DNA of 64,000 bases from Sodaliphilus pleomorphus (GCF_009676955.1 NZ_CP045696.1:3098501-3162500); one strand, 5' to 3'. Shown: positions 1 through 8,589, numbered from the stretch's first letter. Numbers and translations: made by a program. Notes: generated from the letters alone by a model not told the origin.

Positions 1-49
1 ACTCTACAGCTCTCGCCAAGAGAGGCGTGGTGTTGCCACCGGTTGGTAA
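1..49 (+). CDS. C-terminal end of an ExbD-like biopolymer transport protein (partial)
   Basis: The frame starting at base 2 reads LYSSRQERRGVVATGW and then stops, 51 bases before tonB. The YSSRQ segment resembles the YSTRK-type tail I recall from the second ExbD of Bacteroides exbB-exbD-exbD-tonB clusters, and the position directly upstream of tonB fits. ExbD is an inner-membrane partner of TonB that uses proton motive force to energise outer-membrane uptake. Only 16 residues are visible, so the call rests mainly on context. Confidence 0.45.
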   Translation, partial: LYSSRQERRGVATGW

Positions 50-100
50 ATAATGATTTTGGTGTTAGGTTTAATGTTGAATTTTAAAATTTAGATTATT

Positions 101-988
101 ATGTCAAACGATGTAGATCTTTCATCAAAAGAATGGTGTGACCTTATTTTTGAAGGTAAAAATAAAGACTTCGGTGCCTATCAGTTGCGACGCACCTCTA
201 TTCAGCGTCACAACAAGGCTATGCTTTACACAATCATTGGCTTCATTGTAGCTGCTTGCTTGGTGTTTGCATGGAATGCCTACCAGCGCTGGGAAGCTCA
301 GCGCCAGCTGGCCCTGCAAAATCAGCAACAAACTCAAGAGTTCTCTTTTGGTGCTTCCGAGGAAGAATCTTCCGAGGAAGAGGAAAAGAAGATAGAACAA
401 CCTAAGGAGGAAGAAAAACCTGAGGTTGAGGAAGTTGCCCAGCAGGCTGTGACCGAGCTCAAGATTGTGCCCGACGACAAAGTGACCACTCCTCCTCCCA
501 CTCAGGACGAGGTGAAGCAGAACGATGCCGCCATCAGTAACAAGAACGTTGAAGGTACCCTGGGTGGCCTTACTGCCGAGATTCCTAAGGAGACTCCTGC
601 TCCAACTGCCAAGGTTGAGCAAAAGGTGGCCGTGACTGTGCCTGAGGAGAAACCCAAGGAGGACGACAACAAGGTGTTCCAGTCGGTGGAACAGCCGCCT
701 CAATTCCCTGGTGGCGAGTCTGCCCTCATGAGATATCTGTCGTCTCACATCCAGTATCCGGCAATGGCTGCCGAGCAAGGTATCGAGGGTAAGGTGATCT
801 TGCAATTCGTCGTTACCAAGAACGGCCAGGTGGGAGAAGTCAAGGTTGTGCGCTCATTGAGCTCCGACTGCGACAACGAGGCTAAGCGCGTGGTGCGCAG
901 TCTGCCCCGCTTCACTCCAGGTCGTCAGAACGGTAATGCTGTGAACGTGTGGTACACCCTCCCCGTTCAGTTCAAGCTGCAGAAGTAA
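101..988 (+). CDS. tonB: Energy transducer TonB
   Basis: A 295-residue TonB-family protein that links inner-membrane ExbBD to outer-membrane TonB-dependent receptors. Residues 1-30 form the cytoplasmic segment usual in Bacteroidetes TonB (EGKNKDFGAYQLRR). Residues about 41-60 are a single membrane helix. An acidic, Glu/Pro/Lys-rich periplasm-spanning linker covers about 86-190. The TonB C-terminal domain covers about 200-295, with FPGGESALMRY, GIEGKV and LPRFTPGRQNG. It follows an exbD-like end by 51 bases and is followed by a strong hairpin terminator, so it is probably the last gene of an exbB-exbD-tonB operon. In relatives a PstS-like and a TPR gene follow; here they are separated from tonB by a block of pseudogenes. 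Confidence 0.93.
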   Translation: MSNDVDLSSKEWCDLIFEGKNKDFGAYQLRRTSIQRHNKAMLYTIIGFIVAACLVFAWNAYQRWEAQRQLALQNQQQTQEFSFGASEEESSEEEEKKIEQPKEEEKPEVEEVAQQAVTELKIVPDDKVTTPPPTQDEVKQNDAAISNKNVEGTLGGLTAEIPKETPAPTAKVEQKVAVTVPEEKPKEDDNKVFQSVEQPPQFPGGESALMRYLSSHIQYPAMAAEQGIEGKVILQFVVTKNGQVGEVKVVRSLSSDCDNEAKRVVRSLPRFTPGRQNGNAVNVWYTLPVQFKLQK

Positions 989-1027
989 TTTCTTGTGTCC
1001 TGACACTTAATTCAGGATTTTAATATC

Positions 1028-1071
1028 AAGCGGCCGCAAGTCATCAATTCGACTTGCGGCCGCTTCGTTTT
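1028..1071 (+). terminator. Rho-independent terminator of tonB
   Basis: A perfect 15-bp GC-rich stem (1028-1042 with 1051-1065), an 8-base loop and a short T-rich tail, 40 bases after the tonB stop. Confidence 0.85.
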
Positions 1072-1201
1072 AGGGGTGGGAAATAAAGAAAGGTGTTAGC
1101 TTGCTTGTGTAAAATTAATCTCGTCAAGTGCACATGGCGCGATTTATAGCTTGCATTGCTGCAATTGTTGTGCCACCTTGCCGGCTTAAAGTAAGGGATC
1201 G

Positions 1202-1830
1202 TCAGCGGTGTTCGGCGATGTAATCGAGCAGAGAGTAGGTATCTACAATGTCTTCGAGCCCCTGCACGATGGTTGCATTCTTTCCCTCTACAGCATCGAC
1301 AAAGGCTTTATTTCAAGGGGCACGCCCAGCAGTGTTGCCGGCTTGCTTTTAAAGGTGATACTGTCGAGCTGTTTCATTTCGTAGGTGCCTTTGCGGGCGT
1401 TGACCGTGAGACTTTCTTGGGCATCGCTCCAGGTGTAGGCCGTCGACAACTCGACTACTCCGGTGGCATTGGCATGGCTAAGCAGTAGAAACATTGTGCC
1501 GTAGATGCCTATTCTCACATCAATGCCAAGCTGGGTGGCCAGCCTTATCACATAGTCCATGTCGTTGAAGTTGTTCCACGGCGACAGGCAGAACATGAGC
1601 GATACAGCTACTTCGTCTTTTATGGTGTTGACCACATCTATTACATTGTCGTAGCCGTTCACACCTCTCATGTATTCCTCAGGCTTTTTCCATATTGAAC
1701 AGTGCTTGCAACGCGACTGGCAGTTGGTGGTGGAGTATAACATCAGTTGGCTCAGTTTCTTGTGCCGTGGGCGTGCGATGTTGTTGAGGTACAGCATGCC
1801 GTTTTGTAGGTAGTCTTTTACTTTATACAT
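1202..1830 (-). pseudogene. Chimeric relic: radical SAM N-terminus joined to a Gfo/Idh/MocA oxidoreductase C-terminus
   Basis: The open frame from 1830 to 1288 begins like a radical SAM enzyme: the 4Fe-4S motif CxxxCxxC is present as CQSRCKHC near residue 40. The sequence then jumps straight from SIWKKP to EEYMRGVNGYDNVI, which in full-length relatives lies much further along, so the SAM-binding middle is missing. From about residue 115 it changes family: ATGVVELSTAYTW...KGTYEMKQLDS resembles the C-terminal sheet of Gfo/Idh/MocA oxidoreductases. The frame stops at 1288, but adding one base at AAG-CC restores EIKAFVDAVEGKNATI and continues to a stop at 1202, giving a typical Gfo/Idh tail. The region therefore looks like remnants of two genes fused by deletion, plus a frameshift. 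Family assignments are from memory; decay is inferred from the missing parts. A misassembly is possible. Confidence 0.68.
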
Positions 1831-1926
1831 GTCTTCTTTGATATATAATTAGTAATAGATACTTGAAGACGGGCATATACTGCATGGCACTTGCTATTTT
1901 TTACATTTACTATAAATGAACATTGG

Positions 1927-2372
1927 TCACGGGAGAGTTTGCTTGTTGAGCATGTTGCGCAGCATGGCTTTAGCTCTTGTGAGCTGCGAGGAGGAGCTGT
2001 GTGGCTCAATGTCAAGTTCCTCGGCAATTTCCTTGTGCGAGTATCCCTCGATCACCGCCATTTTAAACACCTTGCGGTAGCCTTCGGGCAAGTTGTCGAT
2101 GAGTTGCATGAGCTCTTTCTCGGCGAGAGGCGAGTCGGCTCTTGTGTAGCCTTCGGTGTCAAAATCTCTATTGCTTAATGCTGAGAATGGTGTAGACTTG
2201 TTTTGCTGTTTCTTTTCCAGGTACCGTAGCGAGACGTTTCGGGTGATGGTCAACACCCATGGGCCAAATTTGTTGTTGTCTTCATCATTGGAGAGAAGAT
2301 GTCATAAAGTGACCTTAAGGCGCTTTCATCGCCGGTTTTCACCTTTTCTACTATTGAGCCCACGTCGTTCAT
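1927..2372 (-). pseudogene. ECF sigma factor gene with internal deletion and frameshift
   Basis: Reading from an ATG at 2372, the product starts MNDVGSIVEKVKTGDESALR, a typical ECF sigma N-terminus (start of region 2), but hits a TGA after about 38 codons. A different frame then resumes with NNKFGPWVLTITRN and runs to the stop at 1927, carrying an intact region 4: SPLAEKELMQLIDNLPEGYR, then the helix-turn-helix GYSHKEIAEELDI. Most of region 2 (core binding and -10 recognition) is missing between the halves. The second frame lacks a natural start, so the gene is very likely dead. It lies beside the chimeric relic, and the two probably decayed together. Confidence 0.78.
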
Positions 2373-2551
2373 TTCATGTTGTTCAAAATATATATAAGAT
2401 ACATGTGATCGCAAAAATACTGCACGGTCATAAGAAAAAAATCTTCAATCGCTCGGTTGTGCTATAGCTGGTGATAGGAGCAGGAAAAAGGGACTTTGTT
2501 AAGATTTTATAATTACTACAGGGAGTGTCGCTGTTTTCAATCAAAAATATG

Positions 2552-2559
2552 TAACTTTA
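2552..2559 (+). promoter_or_regulatory. Candidate -7 promoter box
   Basis: TAACTTTA matches seven of eight positions of the Bacteroidetes -7 consensus TAnnTTTG, 65-110 bases before the candidate starts of the next gene. No clear -33 TTTG lies at the right distance, so support is modest. The rest of 2373-2623 shows nothing recognisable. Confidence 0.35.
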
Positions 2560-2623
2560 CAAATTGAAAAAATACGCAAGAAGCGTTGTTATTGTTGCGG
2601 CCTTGCGATAAACCTTGCGGTTT

Positions 2624-2980
2624 ATGGCAGGTCTAAGAGAAAAGAAATTTTTTAAACAGTTTACAATGAGTACATCGGGCCGTGGAATTATGCGGGGGTT
2701 AAGAATATTCTTCGGAATATTCATGATACTGGTTTATTTCGGCATGTCATACTTGATGATTATAAACTTTTTCAATCTTGTGACGCCGCCATTCAACTAT
2801 CTGCGCTGGATATTTGCGGTTGTTTTCGGTTTATATGGCATCTACCGCGGCTACCGTCAGTTCAAGGGGCTCGATTACTACAGGCTCACCGACAAGCGTG
2901 ACGACGATGTCGAGACCGATGCCCATCGCAAAGTTGAAGAATTGATAAAAAGAGTACACGACAATGAAACAAAATCTTAA
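2624..2980 (+). CDS. Small two-helix membrane protein, unknown function
   Basis: About 118 residues from the ATG at 2624; an ATG at 2666 (MSTSGRGIMRG) is also plausible and leaves both membrane segments intact. Two hydrophobic helices (GLRIFFGIFMILVYFGMSYL, and a second around LRWIFAVVFGLYGIY) are followed by a basic/acidic cytoplasmic tail ending near VEELIKRVHDN. The stop overlaps the start of the PstS-like lipoprotein gene by 17 bases, so the two are translationally coupled. I do not recognise a family with a known function. In related genomes this position beside TonB and PstS-like genes is occupied by similar small proteins. Confidence 0.75.
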   Translation: MAGLREKKFFKQFTMSTSGRGIMRGLRIFFGIFMILVYFGMSYLMIINFFNLVTPPFNYLRWIFAVVFGLYGIYRGYRQFKGLDYYRLTDKRDDDVETDAHRKVEELIKRVHDNETKS

Positions 2981-3962
2981 AATATTGCTTGGCGCACTGC
3001 TCCTTACGGGTATCGCCACGGCTGTGCTTGTATCGTGCCAGAAGTATAGCGACCGTCCCAACGGCGCCACCAAGGGCATGGCCAAGATATACTGCGACGA
3101 GTCGTTTCAAAACGTGCTTGAGCAGGAAATCGACGTGTTTGAGTATCAGTATGCCGGTGCCTTCGTCAAGCCGCGCTACATGAGCGAGTGGGCTGCACTC
3201 GACTCGTTGCTTCACGAGAAAGTCGACCTCATCATCACTTCGACCGACCTGACCGACAAGCAGCGCACCATACTTGCTGGTCAGGGCAGGGCCTATCGCA
3301 GTCGCATGATTGCTGTCGATGCAGTGGCCATCATCGTCAACAAGAACAGCGATGTCGACGAGATGTCGATGACCGAGCTCAAAGACTTGTTCACGGGCAA
3401 GTATCGCAAGTGGGGGCAGATTGTGCCCACCAAGTTGCGCAACGACAGCATCAAGCTCCTCTTCGACGGCAATGCCTCGGGAGTGATACATTATATTAAA
3501 AACAAGTTTTTGGGCGGCAAGGACTTCCCCTTCAAGGTGTATTCGGCCAAGTCGAGCGACGATGTGTTTAAGACGGTCAACAAGTATGACAACGCCATCG
3601 GTTTTGTGGGCGTGAGCTGGGTGGCCGACGACATGGGACAGAGCGAGAAGACTGCCGAGCAACGCTACTCCGAGCTCAACCAGGAGGACTCGCAAGCCAC
3701 ACTCATCAATTTCACCGACAAGGTGAAGGTGCTCAAGGTGCGCCGCGACGACATGCTGCAGGGCGTGCTCCCTTACCAGGCCTACATCAACGACGGTTCC
3801 TACCCGCTGTTCCGCAAGATTTTTGCCATCGACGCCTCGCCACTGGGCACTATCGACCACAGCTTCTATGTGTTCTTGACAGGCACTATTGGCCAAAAAA
3901 TCATACTCCAAACCGGTATCATGCCGGGTGCCGAGCCCGTGAGAACAGTTGAGGTGCAGTGA
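2964..3962 (+). CDS. PstS-family substrate-binding lipoprotein
   Basis: A 332-residue periplasmic binding protein of the PstS-like class II fold. A signal peptide ends in the lipobox LVSC with Cys25 as the lipidated residue. The body resembles phosphate-binding proteins: an early DESFQNVLEQE segment, VDLIITSTDLTDKQ, then VDAVAIIVNKNSD and the MTELKDLFTGKYRKWGQI element typical of this family. The anion-contacting motif GSGST of true PstS appears altered (DGNASGVIHYI), so the ligand may not be phosphate. It sits between a small membrane protein and a TPR protein in the tonB neighbourhood, with no permease genes. A second, complete pstSCAB operon at 33.5 kb is the better candidate for phosphate import. 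Confidence 0.82.
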   Translation: MKQNLKILLGALLLTGIATAVLVSCQKYSDRPNGATKGMAKIYCDESFQNVLEQEIDVFEYQYAGAFVKPRYMSEWAALDSLLHEKVDLIITSTDLTDKQRTILAGQGRAYRSRMIAVDAVAIIVNKNSDVDEMSMTELKDLFTGKYRKWGQIVPTKLRNDSIKLLFDGNASGVIHYIKNKFLGGKDFPFKVYSAKSSDDVFKTVNKYDNAIGFVGVSWVADDMGQSEKTAEQRYSELNQEDSQATLINFTDKVKVLKVRRDDMLQGVLPYQAYINDGSYPLFRKIFAIDASPLGTIDHSFYVFLTGTIGQKIILQTGIMPGAEPVRTVEVQ

Positions 3963-4051
3963 CTCACCTCGAGTAGGGCTCCCCTGTGCACGACTGGCAT
4001 CAACCATTGTGAATACAACAAGAAAACAACAATATAAACACATTTACAAAG

Positions 4052-5680
4052 ATGAAAGCTAAATTCTTATTTGCCTCCCTCTTGATGGGAGCTTCCATCT
4101 TCGCATCGGCTCAGGGTGTGAAAGATGGTATAGATTTCTACAACATCGGCGATTATGAGAATGCCAAGACCATTCTCGACCGCAATGTCAATTCGGCTTC
4201 CAACAAGGCCGAGGTCGACTACTACTATGGCATGATCGACTTGAAGCAGGGCGATCTCAATGCAGCCGACAAGTACTTCAAGGACGGTGCCGCTGCCGAT
4301 GCCAAGTATCCTTTCAACTTGGTGGGCCAGGCCGCTGTGCTGTTGAAAAACGGCAACAAGAGCGCTGCCGAGGCTCTTTTCAAGCAGGCTCGCAACTTGG
4401 CCAAAAAGAATGTGGACCTGGAGTGTGCCATTGCTCGTGCCTATTTCTTTGCCGACCCCACTAAGTATGAGTCGCAAGTGAACAAGTGCCTGTTGAATGC
4501 CCGCAAGTATGGCAAGACCAGCCCTCAACCCGACATTGTGCAAGGCGACATCTACTTTGCCAGCCAGGACTGGGGCAACTCAATGGCCAGCTACGAGCAG
4601 GCTATGGGATATGACCCTTCCAACATCGAGTCGACTGTCAAATATGCCGACACTTATTTCAAGGTGAATCCTGAGCTGGCCATCGCCCGTCTCAAGGATA
4701 TCATTCAATCCAATCCCAACTCGGCCCTCGTACAACGCCAGCTCGCCGAGAAGCTCTATGAGCATGGAGACTTTGTGGAGGCTGCCCAGCGCTATGGCAA
4801 CTACATCAATAGCACGCAGAACCACTTCCCCAAGGATGAGGCTCGCTACGCCCAGCTGCTCTACTTTGCCGACAAGTTCCAGGACTGCTACGACGTGGCT
4901 TCCAAGCTGCGCTCGAGCGTGCCCGCCGGCAGCTCCTACCAGGTGGTGGCCGACCGCTTGATGCTCTATAGCCTGGCCAACATTGGCAAGTGGCAAGAGG
5001 CCTATACTGTGGGTAAGGAAATGTTCAGCCTGCGTGCCAACGACAACAATTCCTATAACCTTAAGGATTACTTGATGTTTGCCAAGACCTGTGAGATGAA
5101 CAATGATGCCGATGGCGCTACTGCAATGTATGACAAGGCTATAGAGCTCAACCCCGACAATCTTGAGATTGCTCGCAGCCTGGCTACACAGGCCGCAGGT
5201 GCCAAGGACTATGCCAAAGCTCTCAAGTATGCCAACAAGGTGCTTGCCAGCGACAAGGTTGAAACCAAGGATTATGCGATGATGGCCAACGTCTACTACC
5301 AGCAGTTTGCCGACAAGAACACCACTGCCGAAGACAAGGCCAACGCCTACACTCAGGGCATCAACTACATCGACAAGGCTCTTTCGGCCGACCCCGACAA
5401 CTACTCCTATGTGTACCGCAAGATGCTGCTCCAGATTGCCAACGATGCCAATGGAAAGGGTACGGCTGCAAGCACTGTCGAGAAATATGTGCAGCTTGCC
5501 AAGGCACAAAACAATGTTGCCGATTTCGGTCCGTCGCTGCAGTATGCCTATCAGTACCTGGCCATCAGCGCCATCAACAACAAAGACAATGCCAAGGCTC
5601 TCGAGTACCTGCGTGCATGGCACGAGCTTGATCCTTCCAATACTACTGTTGAGAAATATATCGAGGCTCTCTCCAAGTAA
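4052..5680 (+). CDS. Exported tetratricopeptide-repeat protein
   Basis: A 542-residue protein with a signal peptide (residues 1-20, ending ASA-QG) followed by TPR-like helical pairs across nearly the whole length, for example FKQARNLAKKNVDLECAIAR, YDKAIELNPDNLEIARSLA and IDKALSADPDNYSYVYRKML. TPR arrays are protein-binding scaffolds, so it may assemble a periplasmic complex. The gene lies 89 bases after the PstS-like gene, in the same orientation and ahead of a terminator. The set TonB, PstS-like, TPR recurs in Bacteroidales as I recall it, which suggests a role tied to TonB-dependent uptake; this is an inference. Confidence 0.85.
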   Translation: MKAKFLFASLLMGASIFASAQGVKDGIDFYNIGDYENAKTILDRNVNSASNKAEVDYYYGMIDLKQGDLNAADKYFKDGAAADAKYPFNLVGQAAVLLKNGNKSAAEALFKQARNLAKKNVDLECAIARAYFFADPTKYESQVNKCLLNARKYGKTSPQPDIVQGDIYFASQDWGNSMASYEQAMGYDPSNIESTVKYADTYFKVNPELAIARLKDIIQSNPNSALVQRQLAEKLYEHGDFVEAAQRYGNYINSTQNHFPKDEARYAQLLYFADKFQDCYDVASKLRSSVPAGSSYQVVADRLMLYSLANIGKWQEAYTVGKEMFSLRANDNNSYNLKDYLMFAKTCEMNNDADGATAMYDKAIELNPDNLEIARSLATQAAGAKDYAKALKYANKVLASDKVETKDYAMMANVYYQQFADKNTTAEDKANAYTQGINYIDKALSADPDNYSYVYRKMLLQIANDANGKGTAASTVEKYVQLAKAQNNVADFGPSLQYAYQYLAISAINNKDNAKALEYLRAWHELDPSNTTVEKYIEALSK

Positions 5681-5705
5681 TACGGAGTCTACGCCATCAA
5701 TACTA

Positions 5706-5745
5706 AATCCTGGCTGCCTGTTCTGGTGCAGCCGGGATTTTTTTT
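5706..5745 (+). terminator. Rho-independent terminator after the TPR gene
   Basis: A 12-bp stem (5706-5717 with 5728-5739, one G-T pair), a 10-base loop and a run of eight T. Confidence 0.88.
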
Positions 5746-5783
5746 GTGTGTTGCCGTATGTCGACAGTATGATAAAAATTTTG

Positions 5784-5791
5784 TAGATTTG
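5784..5791 (+). promoter_or_regulatory. -7 promoter box of the S8 protease gene
   Basis: TAGATTTG is a perfect TAnnTTTG box ending only five bases before the ATG at 5797. If used, transcription would start at about the start codon, giving a leaderless or nearly leaderless mRNA. No good -33 TTTG is visible. Confidence 0.4.
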
Positions 5792-5796
5792 TCTTC

Positions 5797-7875
5797 ATGA
5801 AACGACTGCTCTATATCTTCATGATGTGCATGTTATGCCTTTTGGCCTGTGCGGGCAATGTGTCGGTCAGGACCAAGCTGGCTCTGCGCCGTGCTGTCCG
5901 GGCCTCGTTGTATCATGGCCCACAGCATGGTGGAGGGCGGCAGGTTGCTTCGGCCTTTGTCGTGGCCGATTCATCGGCCATGGCGAGCCTCAGGCGTTCG
6001 GGGGCGCGAGTGGTGGCTATGGCTCCCGGCATGGCAACCGTGCGCGTGCCTGCTGGCAAGCTGCCAGCTTTGGCCTCTATGGCTGGTGTGCAATGGGTTT
6101 CGCTATCGCAACAGTTGCAGTTGTGCAACGACAGCGCCAGGTATTATTGCAATGTCGACTCGGCCTTTCGGGGCACAGGCTTCTCTACGAACTACGACGG
6201 CAGGGGAGTAGTGCTGGGCATGATAGATGTGGGTATCGATTTCAACCATGTCAACTTTCTCGATAGCCTGGGCAACAGCCGTTTTGTGCGTGTTTACATG
6301 CCTGTCGATTCTACAGGAAGGCCTCCAGTGATCAATGGCGACACGTTGCCTGGCAGCGAGTACTCCACTCCCCAGGCCATAAGGCAGCTCACCACCGACA
6401 GTCCAGGCTTACATGGCACGCACACTACAGGCACTGCGGCAGGCAGCTACATGGGCAATGCTTACCACGGCGTTGCCCCAGGGGCCGAGCTGGTGGCGTG
6501 TGCACTGCCCGAGTGGGCCTTGACCGATGTGAATGTGGCCAACTCTATTCTATATATTTTCAACTATGCCCAGAGTGTGGGCAAGCCGGCTGTGGTCAAC
6601 ATGAGCATTTCGAGTGTCGACGGGGCTCACGACGGCACCTCGATGCTGTGCAGGGTCATGAGCGCGTTGTCGGGACCTGGCAAGATATGCGTGGTGTCGG
6701 CGGGCAACGATGGCAATGTGCCCACATGCCTGCACAAGCAGTTCAATGGAGCTCTCGACACGTTGAGCGTGCTGCTGAGCAACAAGTATGGTGGTCGCAA
6801 CGTGGATGGCTATGTGAGCATGTGGAGCGCCGACTCGGTGCCCCATGGCTTGCGAGTGATTGTGACCGATGTTGCAACCGGCACCTTGCTTTACGCCTCC
6901 CCTTTCTATTCTGCATTGCCAGGCGATAGTGTTGTCGAGGTCGCCGATGCCACCGACCTGCAATTTGCCAAGTACTTCACAGGCTCGTTCTGGGTGGCTT
7001 CGGCCATTGAGAGCAATGGCAAGTTTCACTCGATAGTGGAGTATAAGGCCAATAACTTGCAACGGGACTACGTCATGGGGCTGCAATATGTGTCGGCTCC
7101 AGGTAGCCGGCTCAATGGCTGGAGCGACTCCTACACGCGCATGAGCAACTTCGGCCTGCCCGGCTTCACTATGGGCGATTGCTCGATGACCATCAGCGAC
7201 CTGGCTACAGGCGACAGCTCCATCTCGGTAGGTTCCTATACCAGCCGCAGTTTTGCTCCTGTGCTTTCGGGCCACAACACGGCTGTGGCAGGCGGCACCG
7301 TGGGCGACATTTCGAGTTTCTCGTCATTCGGGCCCGACATGCGACACGTGTCGCGCCCCGAGATTGTAGCTCCAGGCCAGTGCGTGGTGTCGTCCTACAG
7401 CAGGTATGACTCCACAATGGCTGTCAACAACAATTGGCTCACCGCCATAGCTCAGGCGGGCGGGGTGAGCTATCCCTATGGTGTAGACGTGGGCACGTCG
7501 ATGTCGGCGCCGCTCGTGTCGGGGGCTATTGCACTCATGCTGCAGGCCGATGCCCGCTTGGGTGTGGACCAGGTGAAGCGCATCTTGAAGCACACTGCTC
7601 GACGCGACCACTGGGTGACTGGCGGCGATCCCGAGCGCTGGGGATGGGGTAAGCTCGATGTCACGGCCGCACTGCGCTATATGGCTGCCGGCTCGCTGCC
7701 TGGCGATGTGAATGGCGACGGCGAGGTCAATGTGAGCGATATCGCCTGTGTCGCAGCGGTGATAACACATGCAATCGTAAACGGCGACATGGCCGTTCGA
7801 GCCGACTTGAATGGCGACGGCGAGGTCAATGTGAGTGATGTAACTGCCCTCGTAGCAATAATTCTTGACCGGTAA
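5797..7875 (+). CDS. Secreted S8 (subtilisin-like) serine protease with dockerin-like repeats
   Basis: A 692-residue exported protease. The N-terminus is a signal peptide; MMCMLCLLACAGN also reads as a possible lipobox. The S8 triad is visible: Asp144 in GMIDVGIDFNH, His206 in LHGTHTTG and Ser568 in GTSMSAPLVSG, with the oxyanion region VVSAGNDGN. An inserted sandwich domain lies between His and Ser. The C-terminus has two dockerin-type calcium-binding repeats, GDVNGDGEVNVSDI and ADLNGDGEVNVSDV, separated by about 25 residues. Such tails occur in secreted proteins of Muribaculaceae and Prevotella; whether they bind a cohesin or only fold around calcium is unknown. It stands alone between two terminator/promoter boundaries. 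Confidence 0.93.
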   Translation: MKRLLYIFMMCMLCLLACAGNVSVRTKLALRRAVRASLYHGPQHGGGRQVASAFVVADSSAMASLRRSGARVVAMAPGMATVRVPAGKLPALASMAGVQWVSLSQQLQLCNDSARYYCNVDSAFRGTGFSTNYDGRGVVLGMIDVGIDFNHVNFLDSLGNSRFVRVYMPVDSTGRPPVINGDTLPGSEYSTPQAIRQLTTDSPGLHGTHTTGTAAGSYMGNAYHGVAPGAELVACALPEWALTDVNVANSILYIFNYAQSVGKPAVVNMSISSVDGAHDGTSMLCRVMSALSGPGKICVVSAGNDGNVPTCLHKQFNGALDTLSVLLSNKYGGRNVDGYVSMWSADSVPHGLRVIVTDVATGTLLYASPFYSALPGDSVVEVADATDLQFAKYFTGSFWVASAIESNGKFHSIVEYKANNLQRDYVMGLQYVSAPGSRLNGWSDSYTRMSNFGLPGFTMGDCSMTISDLATGDSSISVGSYTSRSFAPVLSGHNTAVAGGTVGDISSFSSFGPDMRHVSRPEIVAPGQCVVSSYSRYDSTMAVNNNWLTAIAQAGGVSYPYGVDVGTSMSAPLVSGAIALMLQADARLGVDQVKRILKHTARRDHWVTGGDPERWGWGKLDVTAALRYMAAGSLPGDVNGDGEVNVSDIACVAAVITHAIVNGDMAVRADLNGDGEVNVSDVTALVAIILDR

Positions 7876-7921
7876 GTTCAATTTTAACACCACTCATGGC
7901 TTTACAATGGCGGTTTTAATG

Positions 7922-7929
7922 TAATTTTG
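7922..7929 (+). promoter_or_regulatory. -7 promoter box of ruvA
   Basis: TAATTTTG matches the TAnnTTTG consensus 29 bases before the ruvA ATG. A TTTA 17 bases upstream is a weak -33 candidate. Confidence 0.5.
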
Positions 7930-7958
7930 CATTTCACAACAATCTCACTCGATAGTAT

Positions 7959-8543
7959 ATGTACGATTATATAAGTGGAACCATAACCGAGTTAAATCCC
8001 GCCTATGTTGTGATCGACAATCATGGGATGGGCTACATGATCAACATCTCGCTCACGTGCTACAACCAGTTGCAGGGTGCTCGCGATGTGGTGCGCCTCT
8101 ATGTGTACGAAGCCTTGCGCGACGACGCCCACTTGCTCTATGGCTTTGTCGACAAGCGCGAGCGCGAATTCTTCCTGTTGCTCATCACGGTCTCTGGCGT
8201 AGGGCCCAACTCGGCGCGCCTTATACAGTCGTCGCTGCCGCCGGCCGAGCTCGAGCAGACGATAGCCAGCGGCAACGCCGCGATGCTTAAGGCTGTGAAG
8301 GGCATAGGCGCAAAAACCGCTCAGCGCATAATTGTTGACCTTAAAGATAAAATAAAAGTACCCGACAATGCGTTAATAGATATGAATCAATCGGCCAGCG
8401 CGTCCTACGATGAAGCTCTGAGCGCACTGGTGATGCTTGGTTTCACGCAGCAATTGTCGCAAAAGACGCTTAAGGCGCTCTTCTTGAAGGAGCCGGGATT
8501 GAGCGTGGAAAATGCCATAAAAAAGGCACTCAAGATGATGTGA
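7959..8543 (+). CDS. ruvA: Holliday junction branch migration protein RuvA
   Basis: A 194-residue protein of normal RuvA length. Domain I begins MYDYISGTITELNPAYVVID. Domain II carries the two helix-hairpin-helix motifs, ITVSGVGPNSARLIQS and VKGIGAKTAQRIIVDLKDK. Domain III (about 145-194, ALSALVMLGFTQQLSQKTL) would contact RuvB. RuvA tetramers hold the four-way junction while RuvB drives migration during recombination repair. It is followed 46 bases later by sprA; the ruvA-sprA pairing is common in Bacteroidetes. Confidence 0.97.
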   Translation: MYDYISGTITELNPAYVVIDNHGMGYMINISLTCYNQLQGARDVVRLYVYEALRDDAHLLYGFVDKREREFFLLLITVSGVGPNSARLIQSSLPPAELEQTIASGNAAMLKAVKGIGAKTAQRIIVDLKDKIKVPDNALIDMNQSASASYDEALSALVMLGFTQQLSQKTLKALFLKEPGLSVENAIKKALKMM

Positions 8544-8589
8544 TTGCGGCATGCGATGTAAACTTTTAGTTGAATTATTTCACTCACCG

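Noticed and set aside
1273..1488. Plus-strand frame over the chimeric relic
   Set aside because: The minus strand has clear protein family signatures; the plus frame has none.
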